Shown here one piece after another: positions 11,945-24,960 of a stretch of DNA of 64,000 bases. The stretch is from Marchantia polymorpha subsp. ruderalis (taxonomy: Eukaryota > Streptophyta > Marchantiopsida > Marchantiales > Marchantiaceae). The stretch spans positions 25,462,501 through 25,526,500 of the forward strand of contig AP031352.1 in NCBI GenBank assembly GCA_037833965.1, written 5' to 3'. Position 1 is the first letter of the stretch; each line of letters opens with the position of its first letter. The notes under the pieces were generated by a model. That model searched no databases, was not told where the DNA came from, and worked only from the letters and a program-made list of their open reading frames with translations. A program made the translations under genes and the position numbers.

Positions 11945-14280
11945 AATGTCACTCGAGTTCCCTTCCATGGCACCTAGCCCCCATACTCCATCCGGTTCAA
12001 GGGGGTAAAACGAAACGTACCGGTGGCAGCAGGTCAATTCTGCTCGCGAGAGTAATGGAGAGAACAGTTCGGTACACGTGGATTCTTCGGTCTTTCGATT
12101 CGCGATTTTGCTCGATTTTGTCTAAGATACATTCGACAGCACATGAGCTTTATTTGATTAAGATATTTCGAGTTTGCGAAGTTTTTATGCTCTACCTCCA
12201 GATGTCTGTAAAATTCTCGATCCAAAGTTTCTAAATCTTTCAATGCTCTCTTATGTCTCATCAGCATCTTGCAGAGATAGATCAATATGTTTATCCAATG
12301 ATGAGAAGATGTGAGCCCTTTGAAGCTTTTACAACGCATGGACAACGTAGCAACTTGTGTCTGACGAATATCTGAATTTGTGTACATGCCCAGGAAAGAC
12401 TCACCTACCATGATATTATTGATAAGAATTACGAGAGCAGAGTTTGAGTGTGATACTAACGTATCATGTAGTCTTTGTAGAAGCTTTGTGGTAGCTTAAT
12501 CTTCTTGATCGAGATTATGATCTATCGGAGAGTGAATTTGAAGCAACAAAGGAAAATAGCAAGAGTTATCGAACACCCAACATTTCACATTGATACTGTA
12601 TAGAATATGCACAGTTAACAACTGGAACACGGCGACCAAAATATTCATACCATTCGATCTCGAGAGTAATTCCGACTTGAATTTGAGAGTATGTTTACAA
12701 TTTACAATCATAAAGATAAGAAAAACGTCAAACTAATCAACAATGCTAGAAGCATCGTATAATCCATCATCGATCAAAAAATTCGTTTTCTCCACAATAT
12801 TCTAAATATTATGTAGGGATATATGTGAAAATTCTCTTCTCATCAAATATTTAAGTAAAAAACATCAAATTTAACACTTGTGAACAGTAATTATTCGAAA
12901 CATATCAATTCTGATTTTCTCTTGAGAATATCCATACTAGTATAGAAGATAATAATATGAAACTAAAAAAATGTATATTACGAAAAGAATGAATTTTGAT
13001 CAGATACACTAATTATCTTTTCATACATGAATACATTGTCAAAAGCTGACTCAACTTCGGTCTGCAATACTATCCAATCCGAATGGATCTAACGCCTAAT
13101 TATTGAACTGCATGTTAAGCGATGCCATATTGTTATAAACAAGTATATTGTATGACCATGGTCGTACAACTTAACTACTCAATATAACTTAGTCTTATGC
13201 GCCAAGAGTTTTCTCTATCACAAAAGCGAACGAAAGGAGAATATCCTCAGCACATTGTTGCAAAATGTGATTTTTCGTCACTCATGGATAACTTCATATA
13301 ACCACGAGAGTTTTCATCTAGCTGAAAGTAATGTCAAAGATGTTCATACATATGAGAAGTTCTTGAGAAAAGGTGTGGGATTTTGTATAAGAAATTGGAT
13401 AATCAAACAATCCAAATGTGAAAAGTAATTGCTCCTATGATTGATCTTCAAGATTACTAGCTGTATATCTCATGAATATGAAAGTTGTAAAGAGTAAATA
13501 ATTTCCGCATTAGCCTCAGAATAATGATGATGAAGTGCATGGAATACTCCCTAGTTTGATACTATATCATCAAATCTCAATCAAGAAAATGATATGGCTG
13601 AGTCCGATATCAAAACAATGTGGTGTGTACTGCGATTTAGCCGCATTGCCTGGACTCTCCAAAACGAGCTGGCATCTCTTTATATATAACATGACCTTTC
13701 ATTACAGACGTAAGCATCACAGTGCAAGTGTGAGAAAACAAAACCAGAACAAAAAGTGGATCACGAGTTTTTTAAATGGTATGACCAAATCACCAGATTT
13801 CAGAATCGGAAGGATACCACATGATTCTTTCTCTGACCTTCTAATGCATTATATATTTTATAGATTATATAAGATGCAGGAATCAATTTACATTTACGAG
13901 ATTTTCATACCTATTTGAATATAGTATAGACTTTGATCGCGTTAGTCTTCAGTGGTTGAGGTCTGACAATATATCATTCTTTGTAAGTGGAATAATGTTA
14001 CTTATTCTCCAGCTGATGTGTACACCAATTCCTCAAGTGTCAAAAATCCTCACCGATGAAGTTGATTTCTGCTTTTTGACATCCACTTATTAGTCGATGG
14101 TTCTCTGTATTGAGTGGATGTACATGATGATGTTGTTTTGACGAAAGACTTATCATGTATCTCAGAACGTAGTTGGAGTCCGTGCCATCGAACTGCGGTG
14201 CTCACTAGGACTCCTTTGCGGCTGGGCCATTAATCGAAAAAATGATAGAATAATCGAAAACGCTGGCAGCTGACTCTCGG
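11945..14280. other. AT-rich block, no recognised gene
   Basis: Mostly A/T-rich from about 12,080. The open frame at 13,535-13,918 (plus, GTG start) has no recognisable motif. The decayed look and composition resemble the fossil-bearing block at 46-53 kb, but I see no retroelement motif here. Confidence 0.4.
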
Positions 14281-16140
14281 TTGGCATCGCTCATGCACTT
14301 GAGATCACTTATTGAGGACTTTCGTTGGCAGTTTTCCTGTGCCCGAAGAGGTATGATTCACATGGAAACTAGCGTAGATTGTTGGCTCGGGCTCACTGTT
14401 GTCAATCAGAGCGTGGAATTGCGCTACTTGCTACCGTGGACGCCATTACACCCAACACATCATTGGACGCGAGGGCGACTTTGTCTTTGAGTGCAGATGG
14501 TATGATACTCTTACATTACAGTGTAAAATTTGGGCAACCGATCTGGAGTTCGTTCACCAGATTCAGCTCATGCTTCTCGAGTTCCGGTTCCGAGGACTGG
14601 TTCAAGACTTGGGACAGCTAGTTTCCAACGCAAAATCTGGAGAATTCCAAGAAATAGTTGCAAGACGCTTTTGTTGACAGAGAACAGAGCAGAAAAAAGC
14701 AGCCTGCTCTGTTCCACCCAAAGAAATTGCTTCTCTTCCAGTACAAGCAAATCAATGAATGCGCTCTACAGCATCGGGTCAGCCAAATCTGCTGCTTCCC
14801 TGTGGATTGTCAGAAAATATGGAAGTGTCCATCAATCCGAAACGCATGTTTGTCGTTCAATCGTCTCCACCTCGGTCAACACGGGTGCGAGATGTGGCCA
14901 ATTCAGTGGCCGATGCAGAAAGAAAAGTTCAGGTCCTCGAGAGTTCCGTCTCGAACACCACCGGGATATTAGTGTGCATAGAAATCATAAATCTATGGAT
15001 CCGCGTGGCGCATACGATGGTTACAGTCTCTGGGTCCGTGTTAGACCCAGGCACCCGACTCTGCGACTTGTTGACATTTCTTCAATGGCAGCAGCTCTCG
15101 AGTCCATGTGAGCTGGTGGACTCGTTTCTGCAGCATGTGCAGCAGCACTGCAGCCAGACTCGGACGATTCGGATCGTCGCCTGCGGCCACGACAGCTCTC
15201 TCTCGCTCACATGACCTGGCTCAGTGCCTTCGGAAGGGGTCTGCTGCTTTCCGCTGGCGCCTCCGAGCCTTGGCTCATGACATCAAGGAACGTGTTCCTC
15301 CTCACCGGCCACAGCCTGAGAACAACAACAAGGCGATACCGTGAGTCTTCCTCCATCTCTGGCCCTCGAGAATCATGATGGTTTGTTGTTTACCGCCCCT
15401 CGTCCCTCGTCCCGCGGGACGACGGGACTGACAGCGGGGCCTACAGTTCAGTTCCAGACGAGTTACAGAAGCTGTGTGGCGATGACGAATCCACTCATCG
15501 ATTCTCGATACACGGCCCTGCTTCAAATTCTATTCTCATGTTCACTGATCGTCCACATTACGGCTCCTCTGCGTCATGCGCGAAAGGGTGTTCGAGTGTC
15601 AGCCCCTGTCGGGAACGCTGTAATGGATGATCTACCCGCTCGAGTCTCGACTGACTTCGATTCTGTGATTCTTCGCGTGCTTCTTTCCTCGCTAATCTCC
15701 GGGGATTAGACGTGCAATTACGAATGGACTTGTATGGACTTGTAATGGACTTGCGTTGGCTGTGGGAGAAGGGAAGGGAGAAATTGAGCCGGGCGCTAGT
15801 GCTAGTTGAATACAGTGCCCTGACCTGGATTCTCGCCATCGGAAACTACACCAACTCCTACGAGGACGATGATCGACCGACCGACCGACGACCAATACAT
15901 TTGGAGGGAAAAGCAAACCGCCTTCGTTCTGAATTTCGTACCTGCGCTCTTTCTCGTCGAGCGGCTCAAATGGGATCTCCTGACCTGAAACCATCTCATG
16001 CCAGATGGACAAATGCTTTAGAACAGCGAATTACAGTCTGGACTGTCGTATTCACCTCACATTACAGAGCGAGCAATGGAGTGATTGATTCAGTGTGATT
16101 TCTGTGATCTCGTGAGCGGTCAAGTGTGAAATCGATCAGA
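14281..16140. other. Coding-like remnants, family unknown
   Basis: A GC-richer segment with several short plus-strand frames in succession (for example 14,399-14,677 and 14,759-15,214). They have coding-like amino acid composition but frequent frame changes. The stretch VRDVANSVADAERKVQVLE would form a heptad-like helix. It may be an eroded host gene or a gene with unplaced introns; I cannot name the family. Confidence 0.25.
15407..15422. repeat. 16-base perfect GC-rich palindrome
   Basis: TCGTCCCGCGGGACGA is self-complementary. It sits within a slightly longer imperfect palindrome formed by the flanking CCC and GGG runs. Confidence 0.9.
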
Positions 16141-16437
16141 TTATGGAAAAGGAAGGACGGTGCAACGTGATGGCAACATCTGGGGGGATAATTCGTGCGA
16201 GAGCACCCGACCCTTTCCAGCCAAGGCTCTGGCCTCTTCGTAATGAATGTGATCGTGGTGTTCGATGCGGCGGATGTAGTCTCGGAACTGCGCACTGAAG
16301 TTGGTGGAGTAGTCAGTATCGTAATTCATGTGCCTGCCCCCGATCCGCTGCAAACCCAAGGTGGGAAACACCGGAAGCTTCTTCTTCGTTAGCCTGTTGG
16401 CTGTCAGGGCGAAAATGCCCCGATCGGCTCGCGACAT
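16141..16437 (-). CDS. Hypothetical 98-residue protein
   Basis: An ATG in a good context (ACCATGTCG) opens a 98-codon frame ending in TAA. For roughly the first 75 codons third positions are strongly G/C-biased, as in the confident genes here; the bias weakens afterwards, so the true exon could end earlier. The protein is basic and His/Arg-rich at the start, with a polar segment around NYDTDYSTNFSAQFRDYI and a following DHIHYEEARA helix-like stretch. I see no signal peptide or membrane segment and recognise no family. It could be a small gene, a first exon, or chance in GC-rich DNA. Confidence 0.35.
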   Translation of the reverse strand: MSRADRGIFALTANRLTKKKLPVFPTLGLQRIGGRHMNYDTDYSTNFSAQFRDYIRRIEHHDHIHYEEARALAGKGRVLSHELSPQMLPSRCTVLPFP

Positions 16438-19400
16438 GGTAATTAGGGTTGATCAGACAGCCACCGAATCGTGGAATTGAGAGCCGGACACTATCCAGCA
16501 CCTCGACACAAATCGACTGACTCACATCATTTTGACCTTTGGAGTGCTCGAGACGTAGATCGCTACGGTCTCTCCCCATCGCGCTCCGTAACTTTTGCCA
16601 TCTCCCACCTCGAGTGGCGCTTCGAAGAATCGTTCACACTCTGGCCATTGGCGGCACGTCGGCGCAACTCGATCGTGCCAAAGATCGCACTCTTGCCATG
16701 CATGGAGCCGACGATCGCTCACAGCGCTAACTAGGACTCGAGAAACTGCAAACGAACCAGACGGCTGCCCAGAATTTGCATGCCTCTGTCTGAGCGCACC
16801 TGTTGCAAGGCTTGTACGAAAGGGTCCTCGAAATGGAAGGGCTCTGGAGTTATGGCTCTTGCAGAAGGTTTCGCCGGACAGTGGGACGCCACGAGTCCAC
16901 GCGGCTGAGCCCCGATGAGAATTCATACACCCACGGACCGAAATGAAATGTGCACTGCACAGTGGCGATTCGGGGCAGAGCCCTTTTCTGGGGAAACTCG
17001 TCGGCCTTCGGAGCAGTCTTCGGTGTTCCCTTTGACCGGCCAGCTCGCTTGCTCCTCGTGTCGAGCGAGAGCGCCCTGTCACCTTTCCTCGAATGTAATT
17101 TAATACACACGCACGGCAAGCGCAATTCAATATCACAACTGTGCTTTCTTGCTTTGCGAGCTCGCCATCAGGGCGGAAGGAAGGGCTGGCACCAGGCGCA
17201 ACCCTCTTGTCCCTCAAACTGCTCGCTCCGGTCCGACTGGAGGCTTAGTGTCGGTGTAATTCGTGAGATTATGGTCAAAATTCCACCTCATTTGTTCACC
17301 AACTTGAATGGCTTTCTCGCTCGCTCATCGAGAATGTCAGAGCTGGAACATTCCCGTTTGGTACTTGGAGGGGTGAGCAGTGTACACAGCGCGACACACC
17401 ACCTCCTCGTTCTCTATGCTCTCGATTCTTCTTTGATGATGTTTTATTCCTTCTTGAGATGCGTCTCGCAGCCTCGAGCGTGAGTCGAGGAGTGTGTCCA
17501 TGCCAACTGATCGGGGACCAGGCAGAGAGCTGGTCCGATCAGTGACGCCTCGTGACATGGATGGAATGGAGTTCACGCATCGACAACGTTGCAGGCTCCC
17601 ATCCCAACATCAGTTTCGATTTCCCTCCAGTCGATGCTTGCTTCGGGTTTGCATCAACCTTGAGACGTAAACCGCGACGCATCAATTACGCCAAGATCCG
17701 AACGACGCAATGAGTGTGCGCATGGGTGTGAAAGATCTCCTCCACCTTTCTCTCGTCATACAGCTCTGCTGCTCACAAAATGCTTCCTCATCCACCCTGA
17801 TCATCCAGATTCGTTGATCTAAGTTAGCTGCTGATTTTACCGGATCCATTCTTCAGTTTTCATCCTTATTCCACGACCCAAACGATTCCAGCTCGTGCCA
17901 AGCACCGAAAGACAGATCGCTCGCAGCGACAGGTTGGTAACATGTGAGTGACGGGTCATCTGCTCGACGGATGTGAAGATAAGACCGGGGCGAGGGAACA
18001 ACCGAACGGACCAGCAGCAGCCTGCCTGTCATGAGATCGTGAATTGTCCGTCTATCCGAATCATTGCGTGTCACATGCGGTATGTTGTGTTCCCATGTTT
18101 TCGAATCACAAGGCAGGCCTTTACTCTGCTCCATCCATCCTTCGCCACTGAGAGTTTGCATACTGCCCTTCGACCACAGAATATCCTGGCTCCCGGGATA
18201 CAATAATTATACCTCCACTGGGTCCCCATGAGAAAAGGCGACTCACTTACTGGACAGTACTGCGACGTCTTACTTGAATATCTTGTTTACAACGAGGTCG
18301 TCCACTCCGATTTCTCAAGTGAGTATGTAAATTGGGGATAGCGCAATATTATGAGCATTGTGCGCTCCCAAAGTATGCGGACCACTTTCGAGTAGCTGAT
18401 TGCCCTGCAATCGAGCATCAGCTACGACGGTAAAACTTTCCTATAGTCCCAACGACCATTTTCTCAACTGGCGTACAATCGATGTGACCCGAGGAGTTTC
18501 AATGACTTCTACCAACTCGTACCCTCGATTCAGTACCACATGTCTCAAAAAGCTCGAGTTCAAAGCTAGGTTCTCGAAAGGAGGTCCTTCGTTCCTTGCA
18601 AGCTATTCACCATTGAGACATTGTGATCATTGCGGCGAATACCCCTGTTTCTCAGTTCTAACCATCGTTTGGGAACTTGAGGTGGTCGACGCTGGAGGGC
18701 TCTTTGTTACCCTTCTACTGTGTTCAGGCAGCAAGACCTCTTCATCCAATCTTTCGGGATTGATGAGAGACCCTCGAAGGATTTCTACGCCATTCTCGCT
18801 CAATGACATGTGAAATGATCTTTCACATCATGTTTAGAACTTGTAGAACATGGAGGAAGATTCTGATGCTTGACCCCAACCAACAACATATCAATGCCCA
18901 TGAAAATTATGCAGGCAACAGGTTACCTGTATCCATGATGTTCTTGTTTCTTGGATGTGAAACTGCATTGCCACTATGAAGTTGAAATACTTGGCAAATG
19001 CTGGTGGTGTTTAAGAGCTCTGAGAAATTTGAAGATTCAGGAAGAAAATGGGTTTGACCGATTCTGTTCAGGGAAAGAGTGTGCTTCCCGACACCTCCTT
19101 TCCAACTTCCCATCTTCCACGATTCGCTGGATGTTTATGGATGCGCTCTAAACAAAATCAAAGATCTCCTCTCTTCCTTTCTGGTTCGAGCTTTCTATTT
19201 GGAATGAAGAAGAGTCGTATCAAAAGCGCATTAAAGGTATCGGACTTTGCCCAGACGAGCCACCTTCCGAGAACAACTCCAGCTGGAGCACATAAACCGT
19301 TCGATATTATTCAGACATGGTTGTTGTTTCATCCATTGCCAAACGTAAGTCTGCATCTTCGCCAACGATGACTAAGTGCGAGACTATCCCATTTAAGATA

Positions 19401-19872
19401 CTGGCACATGGTTTGATGGTGTGGAGATGGGGTCAGGAGTCTCATGAAGCGTTCACGAATGACTACGTTGTCTTGAGAGGCAAGAATCTTGGACTTAAAG
19501 AACTCAAACCTATGAACACTACGTGAGGTCGACTTGTTGGGACCGTCCAAACCAGTGACTTGGAGCGAAGTGGCCGGTCTGTCCTCGGGAATCAGGAGCA
19601 CGTGCCATGCACGTTCTAATGTCCAACAGTTCCCGGCCCCCCACCCTTCGATCCAACCCTCGGGGAGACTGCTCAAAGTTGCTCAAGTATATGAAGAGTA
19701 CTCAGTGATTTTGCAAAAGCGATCGGAAGACCACATCGAGTGGCTCAAGTTGCTGTTCATGATGATGAAGAACCAGTTCTGCGAAAATCATGTAGCCGTC
19801 TGTGACCAGAACTTCGGTCCAAGTCTGCAGCTCTAACACTTGCGTGACTGCAGTACGAAAGGATCTCGAGTC

Positions 19873-19900
19873 TCAATCAATCAATCAATCAATCAATCAA
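19873..19900. repeat. Microsatellite (TCAA)7
   Basis: Seven exact TCAA units. Confidence 0.97.
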
Positions 19901-21682
19901 TTTGCTCCTCCATTTCCATTGCCACATCTTCAGGTTGGCTGAATAGATGGACTTCATTCTTTTATCCGCAAACGGATTTCCATTTGTCCATAAATACCTT
20001 CTAATATAAGACCCAGATCAATGGTGGTTGCCGAGGGAGGGATAGAAACGAACGAACCGAAGGCGCAGCAAGAGACCCAAAAGAAAGATTCTGAAAGGAC
20101 TCAAGGACGGTGGCAGTGGCAGCTGTAGCTGCAAATGCATCCAGAGACGGGGGTCGAGCGACCACCGGGGAGCTCCCACGACATGGAGGGCTCAGGTCTT
20201 CGCTGCTGTAGTTATGATGACGCTGTGACCGGCCTGGGGCGCTTGCGTTATCGTAACGGGAGAACCTGTTAGTTGATCCCCCATGGCCTTGGTCTATATC
20301 ATGGATTTTCCTTGGCTTATGTCTCGCGACCTGAGGCTCCACGTGAAGGCAGCTGAAGCGGTGAAAATCATGATAACCCTCGACGAGAAGCGCATCATGC
20401 GATGTCTCTTCATGGCGGAGAATAAACCTTCGGGTTGATCGAGGGTGGGATGGGGGGTGAGGGTGGGGCTACGACTTTTTCTATCCCTCCTACTGTGTAT
20501 GCGGTGAGGGTGAAGGAAGGCCTACAGGGTCAGCACCTGCACTTTCGGCCGTCGACGCGATGAGATGCTGTGCATTGAACCTAATCTCTGCATGTCCGTG
20601 ATCTCCATCGAGTAGAAAAGCAAAAACGTATGGAACGCTGGAGCCAATGCACGAGGCACTGTCCTCGTCCCTCGAGAAGGACCGAGGATATAACTCAACC
20701 CAACTCAACCAAACTAAACTAAATTACACCAAACTAAGCTCCAGAGTTGGGCAGGGGAGTCCTTCCCCCTGCCCCTCTCGTCAAACTTTGACGCAGTCTG
20801 TCAACTGGGACGGACGAGTACACGGTGCGCAGGGCTGTCGGGCATGGAAGTCGGTCGTTTCTGCTTAGAAAACTGGCATGGAGTACTCCAGCAATGCAAG
20901 GCTTATGATAGTCTCACATAAGACATTCCAACGAAGAACGGGGTAGGTGACCGCACTTTCTAACCCGACCTTTCTGACTACTGCTATGGCATAGAAAGCT
21001 GGGCGATCATGTCTCATGTCACTTTGGCGATCGCGGCTGAACCTCCGATCTGATACGCATGACGATCTCGCCAGCCGTGATTCCTGTGACGAAGGTCGAA
21101 AAACCCGAGCAGTCACGTGATAACTTAAACTACTCGACCGCGAGCTCGGACTCCATCTCCGGCTTCTCCTGAACTCCCTCACTCACACCAAGATTGCCAT
21201 CGCGTGCTGCCAACCGGTGAGAGACCTGCAGTAACCGGTCGCTTCCCGGTTACAGAATGCCCGTCTGAGAACGGGGGTTAGACGAAGCAACCCGCCTTCC
21301 ATCCGGGTTCCGCTGCCCACTGGGTGACCGGTCGTCCGAGACATGGGTTAAAGTTCTGGCCCCACGTGGCCTCGCGAACGGCTCGAAGCCGTGCTCGCTC
21401 TACTTTCGGCAGTCGAAGAACATCTCCTGCCACAGGCCACTGACAGTTCTGAGATTCTGAGTTTCCTGAAACCGGAACCGGGTCACGGGTTTATCCAGTT
21501 TTCTGCTTCGAGGCTGGGCACGTCAGTCCTCCCCAGTCACTGTCGTCCTCCCCTCGCGGTTGCAGTCGCAATCTTTATCTCTGTAGCGATGGACGCATGC
21601 ATAATCGAGAACGAGAACCGTGATTCGTGATGCCCATTCGGGATTGCGGATTTCACTGGATCTGTTCTCCTTACTTTCTTGA

Positions 21683-21706
21683 TTCCTTCCTTCCTTCCTT
21701 CCTTCC
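21683..21706. repeat. Microsatellite (TTCC)6
   Basis: Six exact TTCC units in a pyrimidine-rich strand. Confidence 0.97.
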
Positions 21707-23569
21707 AATCCGCTCCGCAGTTGATGTCTGCTCTCTGCTCCGTTCGTCAAGCCTCCAACAGCAGGAATGGTGGAGTCGAGCGGCATCCTTCTTACAGTTG
21801 AAGATTATATCCGTCTTAGCTTGGGTTTGAAATCATCAGACAGAGGATGCTAGCTTGATTCCTTAGATCCGCATCTTGTCAGAAGATTGATTTTCTCTTC
21901 TTTTTTTATGAAATATGAAAAGGATTCCTGGTCACTCCTCCTCGTGGCTGTTTGCTTTCCGCATCGTGTTGGATCAGTCAAGTGTGGAGCAAAGTCAAAG
22001 CAAAGGCAAAGTTTTCGAAGAATTCTAAGACCTGGAGTACGAGTTTGAAGAATGAAATCTGCAGTGGAATCAAGTCCTGGAAATTACTCCTCCTCATCTC
22101 AAGTCATGTTCGCATGCTTTGCACATAGAAACAACGAGCCAAACACATGTGAACCAAAATCTTTGACCGAGTCGATGACAGAAAAGGATGGGAGCATCCT
22201 AATTGGCCCTACAAGTAACAAACTCAGTGGAAAACTACTATGTAGACACCAACTGTTTTAAAACATGGGAAACGAAAGATATCAGAAATCTGAAAGTCAA
22301 ATGTTTTACGCGAGCATTTGCAAGATATGATTGCTGGTTTCACTGTAACACTAGGTATTGCTCTTTGAACAGCAACGAACAAATATCAAACAAATGAACT
22401 ATTGAGTAATGTAATGATAATGATACCCCTCTATCCCCAAGTCATAGTTTCTAACGCACTCTGTAAGTAATATGTCCAAATTCGCATCTAGAAAATCATC
22501 TTTTCTAGTCATAAATATGAATCAAATATATGATCAATGCAGGTGACATATAATTTAAGTATCTTACGTATGTGAAGATGAGTAAAACTTCATGTTGGTA
22601 TTCACTAAGTAGATAACAAAATGTAAGAACATAATATTAAAATTTTTTTGCTATCAATACATTAAATCCGGTAAAGACCTGAACCATAAAGCATGGATTT
22701 GTATGAAGTATATCTGTTGATATTGTCATATTTTGAGTGGACGTTAAACATGAAATAATCAAAAAGAATATAAATTAAAATCTTATCTCAAACCATCCTT
22801 TTTTAAGTGAATTTTCTTAAATGAATGCAAAATGTTCACATAAAAAATGTAAGTATATTTCATATTATCACAAAAGTTAGTTTGAAAATATTTAAAATTT
22901 TTCCGATTTCGTGTTGAAAGAACTATCCATTGAACTCATTTTCTAAAATTATTTTCAAATCAAATATTCAAAATTTTATCACTGATATACTATTTCAAAA
23001 AAAATCACTTACTTCATGGAAAAAATTTCAATTTAATATTATTACTAGGTAATATATTCTTATATTCAATAATTATACAAAAATTTATTAACAAATCTTA
23101 AATGGATTTTATCTTCAATTGATTAACAAAAATTGCATGTGTTGTTCATTTCTCCAAATTGCATCATTCCTTCTATTTCATTGTGATGGAGTGGGTGCTT
23201 TAATTGAGATTTGAGTTTTAAATTATTTTAAAGAAATTATATCGGAATCGACATAATTGTTTTCAAAAAAAACTTGATATTTAGAGCGTTATTATTGTTT
23301 TAATATCAAAGGTCTTCTAATAGTTATTTTCTAAATCATATTTTAGTTCTTATGATGAGCATTGCATGTTGGAAAATTCTTTTTTTTATCGAAAATAAAT
23401 ATTTTTCCCATTCAGGTCCTGCACACTTACATAATATCAATCATTGTCTTCATGCTATATTTCACTAAAAGAGTGAGAATTTGTAGTAAGCAACGAATAA
23501 GGCAATGACTTATTGTGCCCATTTCATACCTTTGTTATAATGGTTCGATATTAATATGTGGTGATTATT

Positions 23570-23607
23570 ATAAACACCCATAATATAATATTATTATGGG
23601 TGTTTAT
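23570..23607. repeat. Perfect inverted repeat, 16-base arms, 6-base spacer
   Basis: The left arm ATAAACACCCATAATA (23,570-23,585) is the exact reverse complement of the right arm (23,592-23,607); the spacer is TAATAT. It could be a MITE remnant or a cruciform-prone site. No target-site duplication could be assigned. Confidence 0.95.
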
Positions 23608-24835
23608 TAATTTCTTCGAAAAAATATTCACTACAATACTTCATCATCCTGGGATTCAGAGTTATAATGACAAAGTTTATTTCTATGCGTATAATGGTTC
23701 CTATCTTCAATCTGGATGATACAAAATCAAAAGTTATAAATGTTTAATGATCACTTAAAATTAATTTTCTCCACCATGAGTTTCAAGTCTTTCCTCATTC
23801 TAATCTCAAATTCTCAAATGCATACTTCTAATGCTTAACGACTATGAGTGTACCTCCACTCTGGACACATGATTTGAGGTTTATTTCAAAGGCAGGACCA
23901 CAAATAAGTGCATGTTCATCGGTCGTGATCTGTTCGAATAATCATGGAAGCAACAGGGAGGCGTACGCCAGTTTTCTTACTGTTAACCATTGAATTCTGC
24001 ATTATCAAAGCATCGTCACTGCTGGATGATTCTAATCATCATAAGATAAATGGAAAACGACACAATACTTCCTCGAACCAAAGCGACCTTCAGCTGAAAA
24101 ATCTACCATCTGAGAGTTTTGATATTGGAGAACACACGTTTAGTTGATCTATTAAAGCGGGTGAAAGCATTACTAATCGTCCCATTTGAGGATCAGTGAA
24201 GCCATACCTCGCCACTTGCGCTGGCCTTGCTCTGGTATTTATGAACGCTGATAATTTTGGAAGGGACAAATCGCACATTGATACCAGGGCGTCAGACTTA
24301 CATTGTGAAAGACCTGCAAAGGATGGTCCCTTTGGTCATTGAGTTGATAAACTTTCGAGCAACGCAAAATGTGGAGTCTGGATGATCTCGGTAATAATTA
24401 AAATTACAATTGAAATTCACAATCACTACTTCTTGTTCTAATGTTTTAGCAGCTGGTATTTGTAGAAAAGAGAGCAAACTCATTGTTAAACCGAATGCTT
24501 TGGTCTACTCGTAACCATGAATCAAATTTCAGAGATAAAATGTAGTAGCACGAAGTCGAACATGAATCTCATTTTAAACTAAAATGGGATGATATTGAAC
24601 TCCAATAAGAACGTGATATCGTTAATTACAAGGAGGGTTAACGAAGCGAGCATTCATCTGTCTTACCGTGGATCTAGTTTGGAAATTACTTGCGGCAAGC
24701 ATCGTGGTTATGTGTGATTTTCTAAGCGACAGGCGGTGAATAATAATCGAGACTCAACAACCAATGTCTACATCTAGAAACTATTTAGAGATGTCATATT
24801 TTAATTTATAAGTGAATGATAGTATATATATGTAT

Positions 24836-24854
24836 TTATTATTATTATTATTAT
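24836..24854. repeat. Microsatellite (TTA)n
   Basis: About six TTA units in AT-rich DNA. Confidence 0.9.
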
Positions 24855-24960
24855 ATCTTTGCAATATTTATATCATGAAAAAAATAATTTCAAGTCTTTA
24901 TACATTGTTGAAAGTAAAGTTGAAGGATAGTTTACTCTTTCAAAATTTAAACGAAATTTG

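Larger units (their letters stand above)
16438..22400. other. Gene-poor mixed-composition stretch
   Basis: No recognised gene. A minus-strand frame at 17,217-16,522 is long (231 codons) but Arg/Ser-rich without domain features and probably reflects GC-rich composition. A plus-strand frame ending at 19,836 has a coding-like tail (EEYSVILQKRSEDHIEWLK) of unknown family. At about 20,690-20,740 there is a short run of degenerate CTCAACC/CTAAA units. At about 21,215-21,330 there are several repeats of the ACCGGT/GGTTAC type. Confidence 0.3.
22401..24960. other. AT-rich block, no recognised gene
   Basis: Very A/T-rich with short frames only. It contains the inverted repeat at 23,570-23,607 and a TTA microsatellite near 24,840. 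An ATG frame at 23,944-24,147 (67 codons, hydrophobic start VFLLLTIEFCIIKASS) resembles a signal peptide but has no supporting context. Confidence 0.4.
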
